Source of the DNA: Cornus controversa
Taxonomy: Eukaryota > Streptophyta > Magnoliopsida > Cornales > Cornaceae
Reading direction: 5' to 3'
NCBI GenBank assembly: GCA_026545225.1
Contig: CM048850.1
Location: 1,116,001 to 1,180,000, forward strand
Length of the DNA: 64,000 bases
Shown here: in pieces, positions 24,301 to 37,679 of the stretch
How positions within the stretch are numbered: the first letter of the stretch is position 1
Layout: the number at the start of each line of letters is the position of its first letter
Notes under the pieces: model-generated
Told to the model about the DNA's origin: nothing
What the model saw: only the letters and a program-made list of their open reading frames with translations
The model's database searches: none
Translations under genes and position numbers: made by a program

Positions 24301-27085
24301 ATTGGTGCGTGATCACAACCGTATAGTGCTTTGTGCCAAAATCGACCATATGTACATCCGAAAGAAATGGGCATGGCAACAAAAATTTTGAACTAGCTTC
24401 ATTTGAGTGGTTTTGATTTTAAAAGTCCCATTCCAAGAGAAATTGTGCTATACTCAGAATCAAGCATTGCTTTGTGCCAAATTCGACCGTTTAGATGTCG
24501 AAAAGAAACAACGAGCATGTCGATCCCAACTTGATCCTGTTCTGTTTGAGTCATTTTATTCAATACCAGCAATTCGTAGCAGAAATTGTGCATGATCACA
24601 ACTGTAGGATGCTTTGTGACGAATTCGACCGTCTAGAAATCCTAAAGAAAGGAGCAAGTCAATAACGATTTTAAACTTGCTTTGTCTGAGTTGCTTCGAC
24701 TCGAAAAGTCCCATTCCAGGAGAAATTATGTCGTGCGTTGCTTTTTCCCGAATTCGACCGTCTGGAAGTTCGAAACAAACAATGTGCACGTCAATCCGGT
24801 CTCCATCCATTTTTGTTTGATTTGTTCTTATTCGAAAAGACCCATTCCAAGAAGAAACCTTGCACGATCATAAACCGTGCGGTGTTTTGTGCCAGATTCT
24901 ACCGTCTTGACTTGCAGAAGAAATGAGCATCGCAACAACGATTTCAAACTAGCTTCATTTGACTTGTTTTGATTCGAAAAGTCCCATTCCTTGAAAAATC
25001 TTGCCACAATCAGTTTCGTATGTTGCTTTTTGCGAAACTCCACCGGTTTGATGTCCAAAAGAAATGACAAGCACGTTGATCAGATCTTCATCCTACCTTT
25101 TTTGAGTAGTTATGAATCAAAGTGAGCAACTCCATGTAGAAATCGTGTATGATAACAACCTTGTGCTGCTTTGTGCCAACTTTGATTGTCTGGACGTTTA
25201 AAAGGAACAATGAGCAAGCTATCAACGATTTAAAGTAGTTTTGTTTGAGTTGTTTTGATTCGAGAAGCCCCATTCCTAGAGAAATCGTGCCACAATCAGA
25301 ATTGTCCGTTGTTGGTTGCCAAATTAGACTGCAAGACGTCCCAAAGAAACGACGAGCATGTCGATCCAATCTTCATCATGTTTTGTTTGAGTTGTTCTGA
25401 ATCGAAAAGAACAATTCCTTGCAGAAATCAAGCATGACAACAACAGTTTTAAACTAGCTTTGTTTGAGATGCTTTGATTTAGAAAGTCCCATTCCTAGAG
25501 AAATTGTGCCATAATTAAAATCGTACGTTGCTTTTTCCCGAATTCGACCGTCTGGATGTCAAAAGCAAACAATGATCGTGCCAATCCGATCTTCATCCTA
25601 TTTTGTTTAAGTCATTCTGATTCAGAAAGAGCAATTCTTTATAGAATTGGTGCGTGATCACAACCGTATGGTGCTTTGTGCCAAAATCGACCATATGTAC
25701 ATCTGAAAGAAATGGGCATTGCAACAACAATTTTGAACTAGCTTCATTTGAGTTGTTTTGATTTTAAAAGTCCCATTACAAGAGAAATCGTGATATACTC
25801 AGAATCAAGCATCGCTTTGCGCCAAATTCAACCGTTTAGACGTCAAAAAGAAACAACGAGCATGTCGATCCCAACTTGATCCTGTTATGTTTGAGTCATT
25901 TTATTCAATACCAGCAATTCGTAGCAGAAATTGTGCATGATCACAACTGTAGGATGCTTTGTGACGAATTCGACCGTCTAGAAATCCAAAAGAAAGGAGC
26001 AAGTCAATAACGATTTTAAACTTGCTTTGTCTGAGTTGCTTCGACTCGAAAAGTCCCATTCTAGGAGAAATTATGTCGTGCGTTGCTTTTTCCTGAATTC
26101 GACCGTCTGGAAGTTCGAAAGAAACAATGTGCACGTTAATCCGGTCTCCATCCATTTTTGTTTGATTTGTTCTTATTCGAAAAGACCCATTCCAAGAAGA
26201 AACCTTGCACGATCATAAACCGTGCGGTGTTTTGTGCCAGATTCTACCGTCTTGACTTGCAGAAGAAATGAGCATCGCAACAACGATTTTAAACTAGTTT
26301 CATTTGAGTTGTTTTGATTCGAAAAGTCCCATTCCTTGATAAATCTTGCCACAATCAGTTTCGTATGTTGCTTTTTGCGAAACTCCACCGGTTTGATGTC
26401 GAAAAGAAATGACAAACACGTTGATCAGATCTTCATCCTACTTTTTTTGAGTAGTTATGAATCAAAGTGAGCAACTCCGTGTTGAAATCGTGTATGATAA
26501 CAACCTTGTGCTGCTTTGTGCCAACTTTGATTGTTTGGATGTTTAAAAGGAACAATGAGGAATCTATCAACGATCTAAAGTAGTTTTGTTTGAGTTATTT
26601 TGATTCGAGAAGCCCCATTCCTAGAGAAATCGTGCCACAATCAGAATTGTCCGTTGCTGGTTGCCAAATTAGACTGTCAAGACGTTCAAAAGAAACGACG
26701 AGCATGTCGATCCGATCTTCATCATGTTTTGTTTGAGTTGTTATGAATTGAAAAGAACAAATCCTTGCAGAAATCAAGCATGACAACAACAGTTTTAAAC
26801 TAGCTTTGTTTGAGATGCTTTGATTTAAAAAGTCCCAATCCTAGAGAAATTGTGCCATAATTAAAATCGTACGTTACTTTTTCCCGAATTCGACCGTCTG
26901 GACGTCAAAAGCAAACAATGATCGTGCCCAATCCGATCTTCATCCTATTTTGTTTAAGTCGTTCTGATTCAGAAAGAGCAATTCTTTACAGAATTGGTGC
27001 GTGATCACAACCGTATAGTGCTTTGTGCCAAAATCGACCATATGTACATCCGAAAGAAATGGGCATGGCAACAAAAATTTTGAAC
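21361..27085. repeat. 2692-bp two-unit block, about 2.1 near-identical copies
   Basis: Bases from 21361 recur 2692 bp later with only a handful of differences, and the match continues to 27085. Shared private variants include CTACCTTTTTTGAG (22.4 and 25.1 kb), CCATTACAAGAG (23.1 and 25.8 kb), TTTTCCTGAATTC (23.4 and 26.1 kb) and CTTGATAAATC (23.6 and 26.3 kb). Before 21361 differences accumulate (for example TTGTTAAGAATTG against TTGTTATGAATTG). At 27086 the copy ends with GAACTTGC in place of GAACTAGC. This is a recent tandem duplication of a pair of HOR units. Confidence 0.85.
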
Positions 27086-27385
27086 TTGCTTCATTTGAGT
27101 GGTTTTGATTTTAAAAGTCCCATTCCAAGAGAAATTGTGCTATACTCAGAATCAAGCATTGCTTTGTGCCAAATTCGACCGTTTAGATGTCGAAAAGAAA
27201 CAACGAGCATGTCGATCCCAACTTGATCCTGTTCTGTTTGAGTCATTTTATTCAATACTAGCAATTCGTAGCAGAAATTGTGCATGATCACAACTGTAGG
27301 ATGCTTTGTGACGAATTTGACCGTCTAGACTTCCAAAAGAAAGGAGCAAGTCAACAACGACTTTAAACTTGCTTTGTCTTAGTTG

Positions 27386-30300
27386 GTTCGACTCGAAAAG
27401 TCCCATTCCAGGAGAAATTATGTCGTGCGTTGCTTTTTCCCGAATTCGACCGTCTGGAAGTCCGAAAGAAACAATGTGCACGTTAATCCGGTCTCCATCC
27501 ATTTTTGTTTGATTTGTTCTTATTCAAAAAGACCCATTCCAAGAAGAAACCTTGCACGATCATAAATCGTGCGGTGTTTTGTGCCAGATTCTACCGTCTT
27601 GACTTGCAGAAGATATGAGCATCGCAACAACGATTTTAAACTAGTTTCGTTTGAGTTACTTTGATTCAAAAAGTCTGATTCCTTGAGAAATCTTGCCACA
27701 ATCAGTTTCATATGTTGCTTTTTGCGAAACTCCACCGGTTTGATGTCCAAAAGAAATAACAAGCATGTTGATCAGATCTTCATCCTACTTTTTTTGAGTA
27801 GTTATGAGTCGAAGTGAGCAACTCTGTGTAGAAATCGTGTATGATAACAACCTTGTGCTGCTTTGTGCCAACTTTGATTGTCTGGACGTTTAAAAGGAAC
27901 AATGAGCATGCAATCAACGATTTTAAACTAGTTTCGTTTGAGTTATTTTGATTCGAGAAGCCCTATTCCTTGAGAAATCGTGCCACAATCAGAATTGTCC
28001 GTTGATGGTTGCCAAATTTGACTGTCAAGACGTCCCAAAGAAACGACGAGCATGTCGATCCAATCTTCATCATGTTTTGTTTGAGTTGTTATGAATCGAA
28101 AAGAACAATTCCTTGCAGAAATCAAGCATGACAACAACAGTTTTAAACTAGTTTTGTTTGAGATGCTTTGATTTAGAAAGTCCCATTCCTAGAGAAATTG
28201 TGCCATAATTAAAATCGAACGTTGCTTTTTCCCGAATTTGACCCTCTGGACTTCAAAAGCAAACAATGATCGTGCCAATCCGATCTTCATCCTATTTTGT
28301 TTAAGTCATTCTGATTCAGAAAGAGCAATTCTTTACAGAATTGGTGCGTGATCACAACCGTATAGTGCTTTGTGCCAAAATCGACCATATGTACATCCGA
28401 AAGATATGGCCATGGGAACAACAATTTTGAACTAGCTTCATTTGAGTGGTTTTGATTTTAAAAGTCACATTCCAAGAGAAATCGTGCTATACTCAGAATC
28501 AAGCATTGCTTTGTGCCAAATTCAACCGTTTAGATGTCGAAAAGAAACAACAAGCATGTCGATCCCAACTGGATCCTGTTCTGTTCGAGTCATTTTATTC
28601 AATACCAGCAATTCGTAGCAGAAATTGTGCATGATCACAACTTTAGGATGCTTTGTGATGAATTTGACCGTCTAGACTTCCAAAAGAAAGGAGCAAGTCA
28701 ACAACGATTTTAAAATTGCTTTGTCTGAGTTGGTTCGACTCGAAAAGTCCCATTCTAGGAGAAATTATGTCGTGCATTGCTTTTTCCCGAATTCGACCGT
28801 CTGGAAGTCCGAAAGAAACAATGTGCACGTCAATCCGGTCTCCATCTATTTTTGTTTGATTTGTTCTTATTCGAAAAGACCCATTCCATGAAGAAACCTT
28901 GCACGATCATAAACCGTGCAGTGTTTTGTGTCAGATTCTACCGTCTGACTTGCAGAAGAAATGAGCATCGCAACAACGATTTTAAACTAGTTTCGTTTGA
29001 GTTGTTTTGATTTGAAAAATCCCATTCCTTGAGAAATCTTGCCACAATCAGTTTCGTATGTTGCTTTTTGCGAAACTCCACCGGTTTGATATCCAAAAGA
29101 AATGACAAGCACTTTGATCAGATCTTCATCCTACTTTTTTTGAGTAGTTATGAATCGAAGTGAGCAACTCCGTGTAGAAATCGTGTATGATAACAACCTT
29201 GTGCTGTTTTGTGCCAACTTCGATTGTCTAGACGTTTAAAAGGAACAATGAGCATGCAATCAACGATTTTAAACTAGTTTCGTTTGAGTTATTTTGATTC
29301 GAGAAGCCCTATTCCTTGAGAAATCGTGCCACAATCAGAATTATCGACTGCTGGTTACCAAATTAGACTGTCAAGACGTCCCAAAGAAACGACGAGCATG
29401 TCGATCCAATCTTCATCATGTTTTGTTTGAGTTGTTATGAATCGAAAAGAACAATTCCTTGCAGAAATCAAGCATGACAACAACAGTTTTAAACTAGCTT
29501 TCTTTGAGACTCTTTGATTTAGAAAGTCCCATTCCTAGAGAAATTGTGCCATAATTAAAATCGTACGTTGATTTTTCCCGAATTCGACCGTCTGGACGTC
29601 AAAAGCAAACAATGATCCTGCCAATCCGATCTTCATCATATTTTGTTTAAGTCGTTCTGATTCAGAAAAAGCAATTCTTTATAGAAATGGTGCGTGATCA
29701 CAACCGTACGGTGCTTTGTGCCAAAATCGACCATATGTACATCTGAAAGAAATGGGCATTGCAATAACAATTTTGAACTAGCTGTATTTGAGTTGTTTTG
29801 ATTTCAAAAGTCCGATTCCAAGAGAAATCGTGCTATACTCAGAATCAAGCATTGCTTTGTGCCAAATTCGACCGTTTAGATGTCGAAAAGAAACAACGAG
29901 CTTGTCGATCCCAACTTGATCCTGTTCTGTTCGAGTCATTTTATTCAATACCAGCAATTCGTAGTAGAAATTGTGCATGATCACAACTGTAGGATGCTTT
30001 GTGACGAATTTGACCGTCTAGACTTCCAAAAGAAAGGAACATGTCAACAACGATTTTAAACTTGCTTTGTCTGAGTTGGTTCGACTCGAAAAGTCCCATT
30101 CCAGGAGAAATTATGTCGTGCGTTGCTTTTTCCCGAATTCGACCGTCTGGAAGTCCAAAAGAAACAATGTGCACGTCAATCCGGTCTCTAGCCATTTTTA
30201 TTTGATTTGTTCTTATTCGAAAGACCCATTCCAAGAAGAAACCTTGCACGATCATAAATCGTGCGGCGTTTTATGCCAGATTCTACCCTCTTGACTTGCA

Positions 30301-33300
30301 GAAGAAATGAGCATCGCAACAACGATTTTAAACTAGTTTCGTTTGAGTTATTTTGATTCAAAAAGTCTGATTCCTTGAGAAATCTTGCCACAATCAGTTT
30401 CATATGTTACTTTTTGCGAAACTCGACCGGTTTGATGTCCAAAAGAAATGACAAGCACGTTGATCAGATCTTCATCCTACTTTTTTTGAGTAGTTATGAG
30501 TCGAAGTGAGCGACTCCGTGTAGAAATCGTGTATGATAACAACCTTGTGCTGCTTTGTGCCAACTTTGATTATCTGGACGTTTAAAAGGAACAATGAGCA
30601 TGCAATCAACGATTTTAAACTAGTTTCGTTTGAGTTATTTTGATTCGAGTAGCCCTATTCCTTGAGAAATCGTGCCACAATCAGAATTATCGACTGCTGG
30701 TTGCCAAATTAGACTGTCAAGACGTCCCAAAGAAACGACGAGCATGTCGATCCAATCTTCATCATGTTTTGTTTGAGTTGTTATGAATCGAAAAGAACAA
30801 TTCCTTGTAAAAATCAAGCATGACAACAACAGTTTTAAACTAGCTTTGTTTGAGATGCTTTGATTTAGAAAGTCCTATTCCTAGAGAAATTGTGCCATAA
30901 TTAAAATCGTACGTTGATTTTTCCCCAATTCGACCGTATGGACGTCAAAAGCAAACAATGATCGTGCCAATCCAATCTTCATCCTATTTTGCTTAAGTCG
31001 TTCTAATTCAAAAGAAGCAATTCTTTATAGAAAAGGTGCGTGATCACAACCGTATGGTGCTTTGTGCCAAAATCGAGCATATGTACATCTGAAAAAAATG
31101 GGCATTGCAACAACAATTTTGAACTAGCTTCATTTGAGTGGTTTTGATTTTAAAAGTCCCATTCCAAGAGAAATCGTGCTATACTCAGAATCAAGCATTG
31201 CTTTGTGCCAAATTCGACCGTTTAGACGTCGAAAAGAAACAACGAGGATGTCGATTCCAACTTGATCCTGTTCTGTTTGAGTAATTTTATTCAATACCAG
31301 CAATTCGTAGCAGAAATTGTGTATGATCACAACTGTAGGATGCTTTGTGACGAATTCGACCGTCTAGACATCCAAAAGAAAGGAGCAAGTCAACAACGAT
31401 TTTAAACTTGCTTTGTTTGAGTTGGTTCAACTCGAAAAGTCCCATTCCAAGAGAAATTATGTTGTGCGTTGCTTTTTCCTAAATTCGACCGTCTGGAAGT
31501 CCGAAAGAAACAATGTGCACGTCAATCTGGTCTCCATCCATTTTTGTTTGATTTGTTCTTATTTGAAAAGACCCATTCCAAGAAGAAACCTTGCACGATC
31601 ATAAACCGTGCGGTGTTTTGTGCCAGATTCTACCGTCTTGACTTGCAGAAGAAATGAGCATCGCAACAACGATTTTAAACTAGTTTCGTTTGAGTTGTTT
31701 TGATTCGAAAAGTCCCATTCCTTGAGAAATCTTGCCACAATCAGTTTCGTATGTTGCTTTTTGCGAAACTCCACCGGTTTGATGTCCAAAAGAAATGACA
31801 AGCACGTTGATCAGATCTTCATCCTACTTTTTTTGAGTAGTTATGAATCAAAGTGAGCAACTCCGTGTAGAAATCGTGTATGATAACAACCTTGTGCTGC
31901 TTTGTGCCAACTTTGATTGTCTGGACGTTTAAAAGGAACAATGAGCAAGCTATCAACGATTTAAAGTAGTTTTGTTTGAGTTATTTTGATTCGAGAAGCC
32001 CCATTCCTAGAGAAATCGTGCCACAATCAGAATTGTCCGTTGCTGGTTGCCAAATTAGACTGTCAAGACGTCCCAAAGAAACGACGAGCATGTCGATCCG
32101 ATCTTCATCATGTTTTGTTTGAGTTGTTATGAATCGGAAAGAACAATTCTTTGCAGAAATCAAGCATGACAACAACAATTTTAAACTAGCTTTGTTTGAG
32201 ATGCTTTGATTTAAAAAGTCCCATTCCTAGAGAAATTGTGCCATAATTAAAATCGTACGTTGCTTTTTCCCGAATTCGACCGTCTGGACGTCAAAAGCAA
32301 ACAATGATCGTGCCCAATCCGATCTTCATCCTATTTTGTTTAAGTCGTTCTGATTCAGAAAGAGCAATTCTTTACAGAATTGGTGCGTGATCACAACCGT
32401 ATAGTGCTTTGTGCCAAAATCGACCATATGTACATCCGAAAGAAATGGGCATTGCAACAACAATTTTGAACTAGCTTCGTTTGAGTGGTTTTGATTTTAA
32501 AAGTCCCATTCCAAGAGAAATCGTGCTATACTCAGAATCAAGCATTGGTTTGTGCCAAATTCGACCGTTTAGATGTCGAAAAGAAACAACGAGCATGTCG
32601 ATCCCAACTTGATCCTGTTCTGTTCGAATCATTTTATTCAATACCAGCAATTCGTAGCAGAAATTGTGCATGATCACAACTGTAGGATGCTTTGTGACGA
32701 ATTCGACCGTCTAGACATCCAAAAGAAAGGAGCAAGTCAACAACGATTTTAAACTTGCTTTGTTTGAGTTGGTTCAACTCGAAAAGTCCCATTCCAAGAG
32801 AAATTATGTTGTGCGTTGCTTTTTCCTGAATTCGACCGACTGGAAGTCCGAAAGAAACAATGTGCACGTCAATCTGGTCTCCATCCATTTTTGTTTGATT
32901 TGTTCTTATTTGAAAAGACCCATTCCAAGAAGAAACCTTGCACGATCATAAACCGTGCGGTGTTTTGTGCCAGATTCTACCGTCTTGACTTGCAGAAGAA
33001 ATGAGCATCGCAACAACGATTTTAAACTAGTTTCGTTTGAGTTGTTTTGATTCGAAAAGTCCCATTCCTTGAGAAATCTTGCCACAATCAGTTTCGTATG
33101 TTGCTTTTTGCGAAACTCCACCGGTTTGATGTCCAAAAGAAATGACAAGCACGTTGATCAGATCTTCATCCTACTTTTTTTGAGTAGTTATGAATCAAAG
33201 TGAGCAACTCCGTGTAGAAATCGTGTATGATAACAACCTTGTGCTGCTTTGTGCCAACTTTGATTGTCTGCACGTTTAAAAGGAACAATGAGCAAGCTAT

Positions 33301-35751
33301 CAACGATTTAAAGTAGTTTTGTTTGAGTTATTTTGATTCGAGAAGCCCCATTCTTAGAGAAATCGTGCCACAATCAGAATTGTCCGTTGCTGGTTGCCAA
33401 ATTAGACTGTCAAGACGTCCCAAAGAAACGACGAGCATGTCGATCCGATCTTCATCATGTTTTGTTTGAGTTGTTATGAATCGGAAAGAACAATTCTTTG
33501 CAGAAATCAAGCATGACAACAACAATTTTAAACTAGCTTTGTTTGAGATGCTTTGATTTAAAAAGTCCCATTCCTAGAGAAATTGTGCCATAATTAAAAT
33601 CGTACGTTGCTTTTTCCCGAATTCGACCGTCTGGACGTCAAAAGCAAACAATGATCGTGCCCAATCCGATCTTCATCCTATTTTGTTTAAGTCGTTCTGA
33701 TTCAGAAAGAGCAATTCTTTACAGAATTGGTGCGTGATCACAACCGTATAGTGCTTTGTGCCAAAATCGACCATATGTACATCCGAAAGAAATGGGCATT
33801 GCAACAACAATTTTGAACTAGCTTCGTTTGAGTGGTTTTGATTTTAAAAGTCCCATTCCAAGAGAAATCGTGCTATACTCAGAATCAAGCATTGGTTTGT
33901 GCCAAATTCGACCGTTTAGATGTCGAAAAGAAACAACGAGCATGTCGATCCCAACTTGATCCTGTTCTGTTTGAGTCATTTTATTCAATACCAGCTATTC
34001 GTAGCAGAAATTATGCATGATCACAACTGTAGGATGTTTTGTGACGAATTTGACCGTCTAGACTTCCAAAAGAAAGGAGAATGTGAACAACGATTTTAAA
34101 CTTGCTTTCTCTGAGTTGGTTCGACTCGAAAAGTCCCATTCCAGGAGAAATTATGTCGTGCGTTGGTTTTTCCCGAATTCGACCGTCTGGAAGTCCGAAA
34201 AAAACAATGTGCACGTCAATCCGGTCTCTAGCCATTTTTATTTGATTTGTTCTTCTTCGAAAGACCCATTCCAAGAAGAAACCTTGCACGATCATAAATC
34301 GTGCGGTGTTTTGTGCCAGATTCTACCGTCTTGACTTGCAGAAGAAATGAGCATCGCAACAACGATTTTAAACTAGTTTCATTTGAGTTATTTTGATTCA
34401 AAAAGTCGGATTCCTTGAGAAATCTTGCCACAATCAGTTTCATATGTTACTTTTTGCGAAACTCGACCGGTTTAATGTCCAAAAGAAATGACAAGCACGT
34501 TGATCAGATCTTCATCCTACTTTTTTTGAGTAGTTATGAGTCGAAGTGAGCAACTCCGTGTAGAAATCGTGTATGATAACAACCTTGTGTTGCTTTGTGC
34601 CAACTTTGATTGTTTGGACGTTTAACAGGAACAATGAGCATGCAATCAACGATTTTAAACTAGTTTCGTTTGAGTTATTTTGATTCGAGAAGCCCTATTC
34701 CTTGAGAAATCGTGCCACAATCAGAATTGTCCTTTGCTGGTTGCCAAATTAGACTGTCAAGACGTCCCAAAGAAACGACGAGCATGTCGATCCAATCTTC
34801 ATCATTGTTTGTTTGAGTTGTTATGAATCGAAAAGAACAATTCCTTGCAGAAATCAAGCATGACAACAACAGTTTTAAACTAGCTTTGTTTGAGATGCTT
34901 TGATTTAAAAAGTCCCATTCCTAGAGAAATTATGCCATAACTAAAATCGTACGTTGCTTTTTCCCGAATTCGACCGTCTGGACGTCAAAAGCAAACAATG
35001 ATCATGCCAATCCGATCTTCATCCTATTTTGTTTAAGTTGTTCTGATTCAAAAAAAGCAATTCTTTATAGAAATGGTGCGTGATCACAACCGTATGGTGC
35101 TTTGTGCCAAAATCGAGCATATGTACATCTGAAAAAAATGGGCATTGCAACAATAATTTTGAACTAGCTTCATTTGAGTGGTTTTGATTTTAAAAGTCCC
35201 ATTCCAAGAGAAATCGTGCTATACTCAGAATCAAGCATTGCTTTGTGCCAAATTCGACCGTTTAGATGTCGAAAAGAAACAACGAGCATGTCGATCCCAA
35301 CTTGATCCTGTTCTGTTCGAGTCATTCTATTCAATACCAGCAATTCGTAGTAGAAATTGTGCATGATCACAACTGTAGGATGCTTTGTGACGAATTTGAC
35401 CGTCTAGACTTCCAAAAGAAAGGAGAATGTCAACAACGATTTTAAACTTGCTTTGTCTGAGTTGGTTCGACTCGAAAAGTCCCATTCCAGGAGAAATTAT
35501 GTCGTGCGTTGCTTTTTCCCGAATTCGACCGTCTGGAAGTCCGAAAGAAACAATGTGCACGTCAATTCGGTCTCTAGCCATTTTTATTTGATTTGTTCTT
35601 ATTCGAAAGACCCATTCCAAGAAGAAACCTTGCACGATCATAAATCGTGCGGTGTTTTATGCCAGATTCTACCGTCTTGACTTGCAGAAGAAATGAGCAT
35701 CGCAACAACGATTTTAAACTAGTTTCGTTTGAGTTATTTTTATTCAAAAAG
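27386..35751. repeat. Diverged HOR units left of the gypsy insertion
   Basis: These six units keep the 1346-bp spacing but show more private substitutions than the rest of the window. Examples are AAAGTCTGATTCC and AAAGTCGGATTCC in M1, GAATTATCGACTGC in M3, and GGTCTCTAGCCATTTTTATT with CGAAAGACCC (one base shorter) at the M9/M10 border. The last variant set occurs near 30.18, 34.22 and 35.57 kb, and again in array 3 near 42.76 and 46.79 kb. The spacings 30.18 to 34.22 and 42.76 to 46.79 are both about three units. Two units between them (31.4 and 32.8 kb) are near copies of each other. Confidence 0.75.
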
Positions 35752-36506
35752 CTCTCCATCTTCATAGCTCTCCCTTCTCTCTACATTTCGGACCCGTTCG
35801 GCTTGGATTCAAGACTCGCCGAAGGAGGGAGATACGTAGGGGATGGCTAGGGCTTCCCTTTGAACCGAACAAAGTGGTGATTCGGCAAGGTAGACTCCGC
35901 TGGAAAATTGGTGAAGTGCTTGGAAGACCTTCATTTTCGAGGTAGGGGTTCTTCTTCTCTTCTAATTGTCGATTCTAGGGTTTCGGGTGAAGAAGAGAGG
36001 TGTAGGTTGTGTTTCACATGCTTTAGGATGGTGAGTGGTGTAGAAAGTTGTGTTTTCTTCTTCTCTAGAGTCCTATCTTTTCAAAATTGTGTATATTGTG
36101 TTGGTGGTAGCATGTGGGTTTGAAGTATGTGAGTGTAAGAAATTGATACATAGGTATTATGTGCTCAATTTGGTGTATATGTGGAAAAATGTGTACCAAG
36201 TGTCATATATGTGATTATATGTGGGAATGTGATTGTTGAATGCATGTTTAGTTCTATGTGCTAAAATTATGCATTGAGTGTAGCATGAGTAAAATATGCT
36301 AATTTTGAAGTTGTATGCATATGAGATGATATATGCATGTGTTATACATATATGTGCTATATGTGGTATGTAGTGAGGGAAAATATGCTTGTTACCTCTT
36401 TTTAGTATCAATGAGCATGATTTGAGCATGAAAGTAGAATATCATGTGTTTATGCATTCATATTGCACATGTGGGAAATTGCGGGAAAAAATGACGCAAA
36501 AGAGGT

Positions 36507-36831
36507 ACACGGGGCTTCGGAGTGGTCCAACCGTGTTGTGTAATGTGGTAAAATTATCCACTATGTATGGCCCTCGGAGTGGACCCGCCATACCAAGGCT
36601 TAATGCCTAGGATCGGAGTATGTCCAATACTAATGACCTTTCGGAGTTGTCCCAGTCATAGGATGGTTATCGGAGAATGTCTATGATTCGTGAGCCTCGG
36701 AGTTGCCCCCTCACTCTATGGCAATCCCATATATTGCTATGGTAGAATGACCTTTCGGAGTTGTCCCGGTCATTGGATGATTTTCGGAGGTGTCCAAGGT
36801 TACATGATCCTCGGAGCGGGCCAATCATGTA
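36507..36831 (+). other. Series of hairpins with a shared CGGAG loop
   Basis: Six inverted repeats each enclose a loop of 15-18 bases with a CGGAG core followed by CC. Stem pairs are 36507-36512/36531-36536 (ACACGG), 36565-36571/36587-36593 (GTATGGC), 36633-36637/36655-36659 (ATGAC), 36690-36694/36710-36714 (GTGAG), 36746-36752/36768-36774 (AATGACC) and 36801-36808/36824-36831 (TACATGAT). The stem sequences differ from one another while the loops stay alike, for example CCTCGGAGTGGACCC and TTTCGGAGTTGTCCC. A further hairpin without the CGGAG loop lies at 36716-36742. The pairing is seen directly; any function in RNA or DNA is inference. Confidence 0.75.
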
Positions 36832-37679
36832 GGGTATCGGATGAGGACCGAGAGAGAGAGCATTTACTCACTTTAATGCTTTTATGTTTGAACATGTTAT
36901 ACATGATTCGTGATATGTGCAATCCTCTTAAATTGCTATTATTGATGTGTTTGTGAGATTGTGGATGTGGCATGTAGTGTATTGATATGCATTCCATGTA
37001 GGTCGTGTCGGGTCGGCACTTAGAAGGGTTGGGAAACCTTTACTGAGCCGCAGTGGTGCTCACCCCTTTATTCTAAATATTTTACAGATAAAGCGCCGAT
37101 GACGGATGGGACATGAGTGTCCAAGTGGAACACTAGTGGTGGTTTTGCTATCTTTTGAGTTTTGGAGCATTTTTGTGGCTATACATGCCGGCTTGTGGCA
37201 TGTGACTTATGTTTTGAGTTGTGGTTGGACCTTGGACATATGTACTTTTGATGTATGTATTGGATTATAAACTTGTTGGGTGTGAAAAGACAACGGTTTA
37301 ATATATGTAGCGCCCATGGTGGCATTTTATTCATTTTGATGATGTTTTCATTTTGAATGGGTTGTGTGCGTGAAAGAAATGATTCATTTTGGTGTATGGA
37401 TTCAATTATGAAAGTGGTTTGAGTGTGAGATTGGTGTTTTGGAAATGAATTTGGAAATCAAGGTTGGTTCATATACTTGAGTTATGGGTGTATTGTGAAC
37501 CTAGGGAAATTTCTATGATTATGCAAGATTTGAGACTCAAATGTATAAGTTGATGTGCGAGTATGATTTTATATCAATGGTAGATGATTTATATGAAATA
37601 TGAATGATCTAAGGTGGTTTGGTTGAGATTTGGGTTCAATTTGATCTTGTATAGGTGTTTGGGAATTTCCGGGCAGTGC

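Larger units (their letters stand above)
16483..35751. repeat. Satellite array 2, 1346-bp higher-order repeat
   Basis: This is the same ten-monomer HOR in the same orientation as array 1. M1 anchors lie at 16882, 18228, 19573, 20919, 22266, 23611, 24958, 26303, 27650, 28996, 30342, 31689, 33036, 34382 and 35728; every step is 1345-1347 bp. The array starts in M8, directly after the LINE, and ends 24 bases into an M1 at the gypsy junction. From about 17 to 27 kb two unit types alternate. One carries GTGCTATACTC in M7 (near 17.7, 21.7, 24.4 and 27.1 kb), the other GTGATATACTC (near 19.0, 20.4, 23.1 and 25.8 kb). From about 27.4 kb the units are more diverged. No gene is seen in the array; recurring short frames on both strands are by-products of the repeat. 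Confidence 0.97.

Noticed and set aside
36157..36429. Minus-strand frame of 90 codons in the gypsy LTR
   Set aside because: It lies in AT-rich LTR sequence with ATG/TAT simple patterns, and no domain is recognised.
36850..36865. Short GA microsatellite after the hairpin zone
   Set aside because: Only a few GA units; too short to annotate as a repeat.
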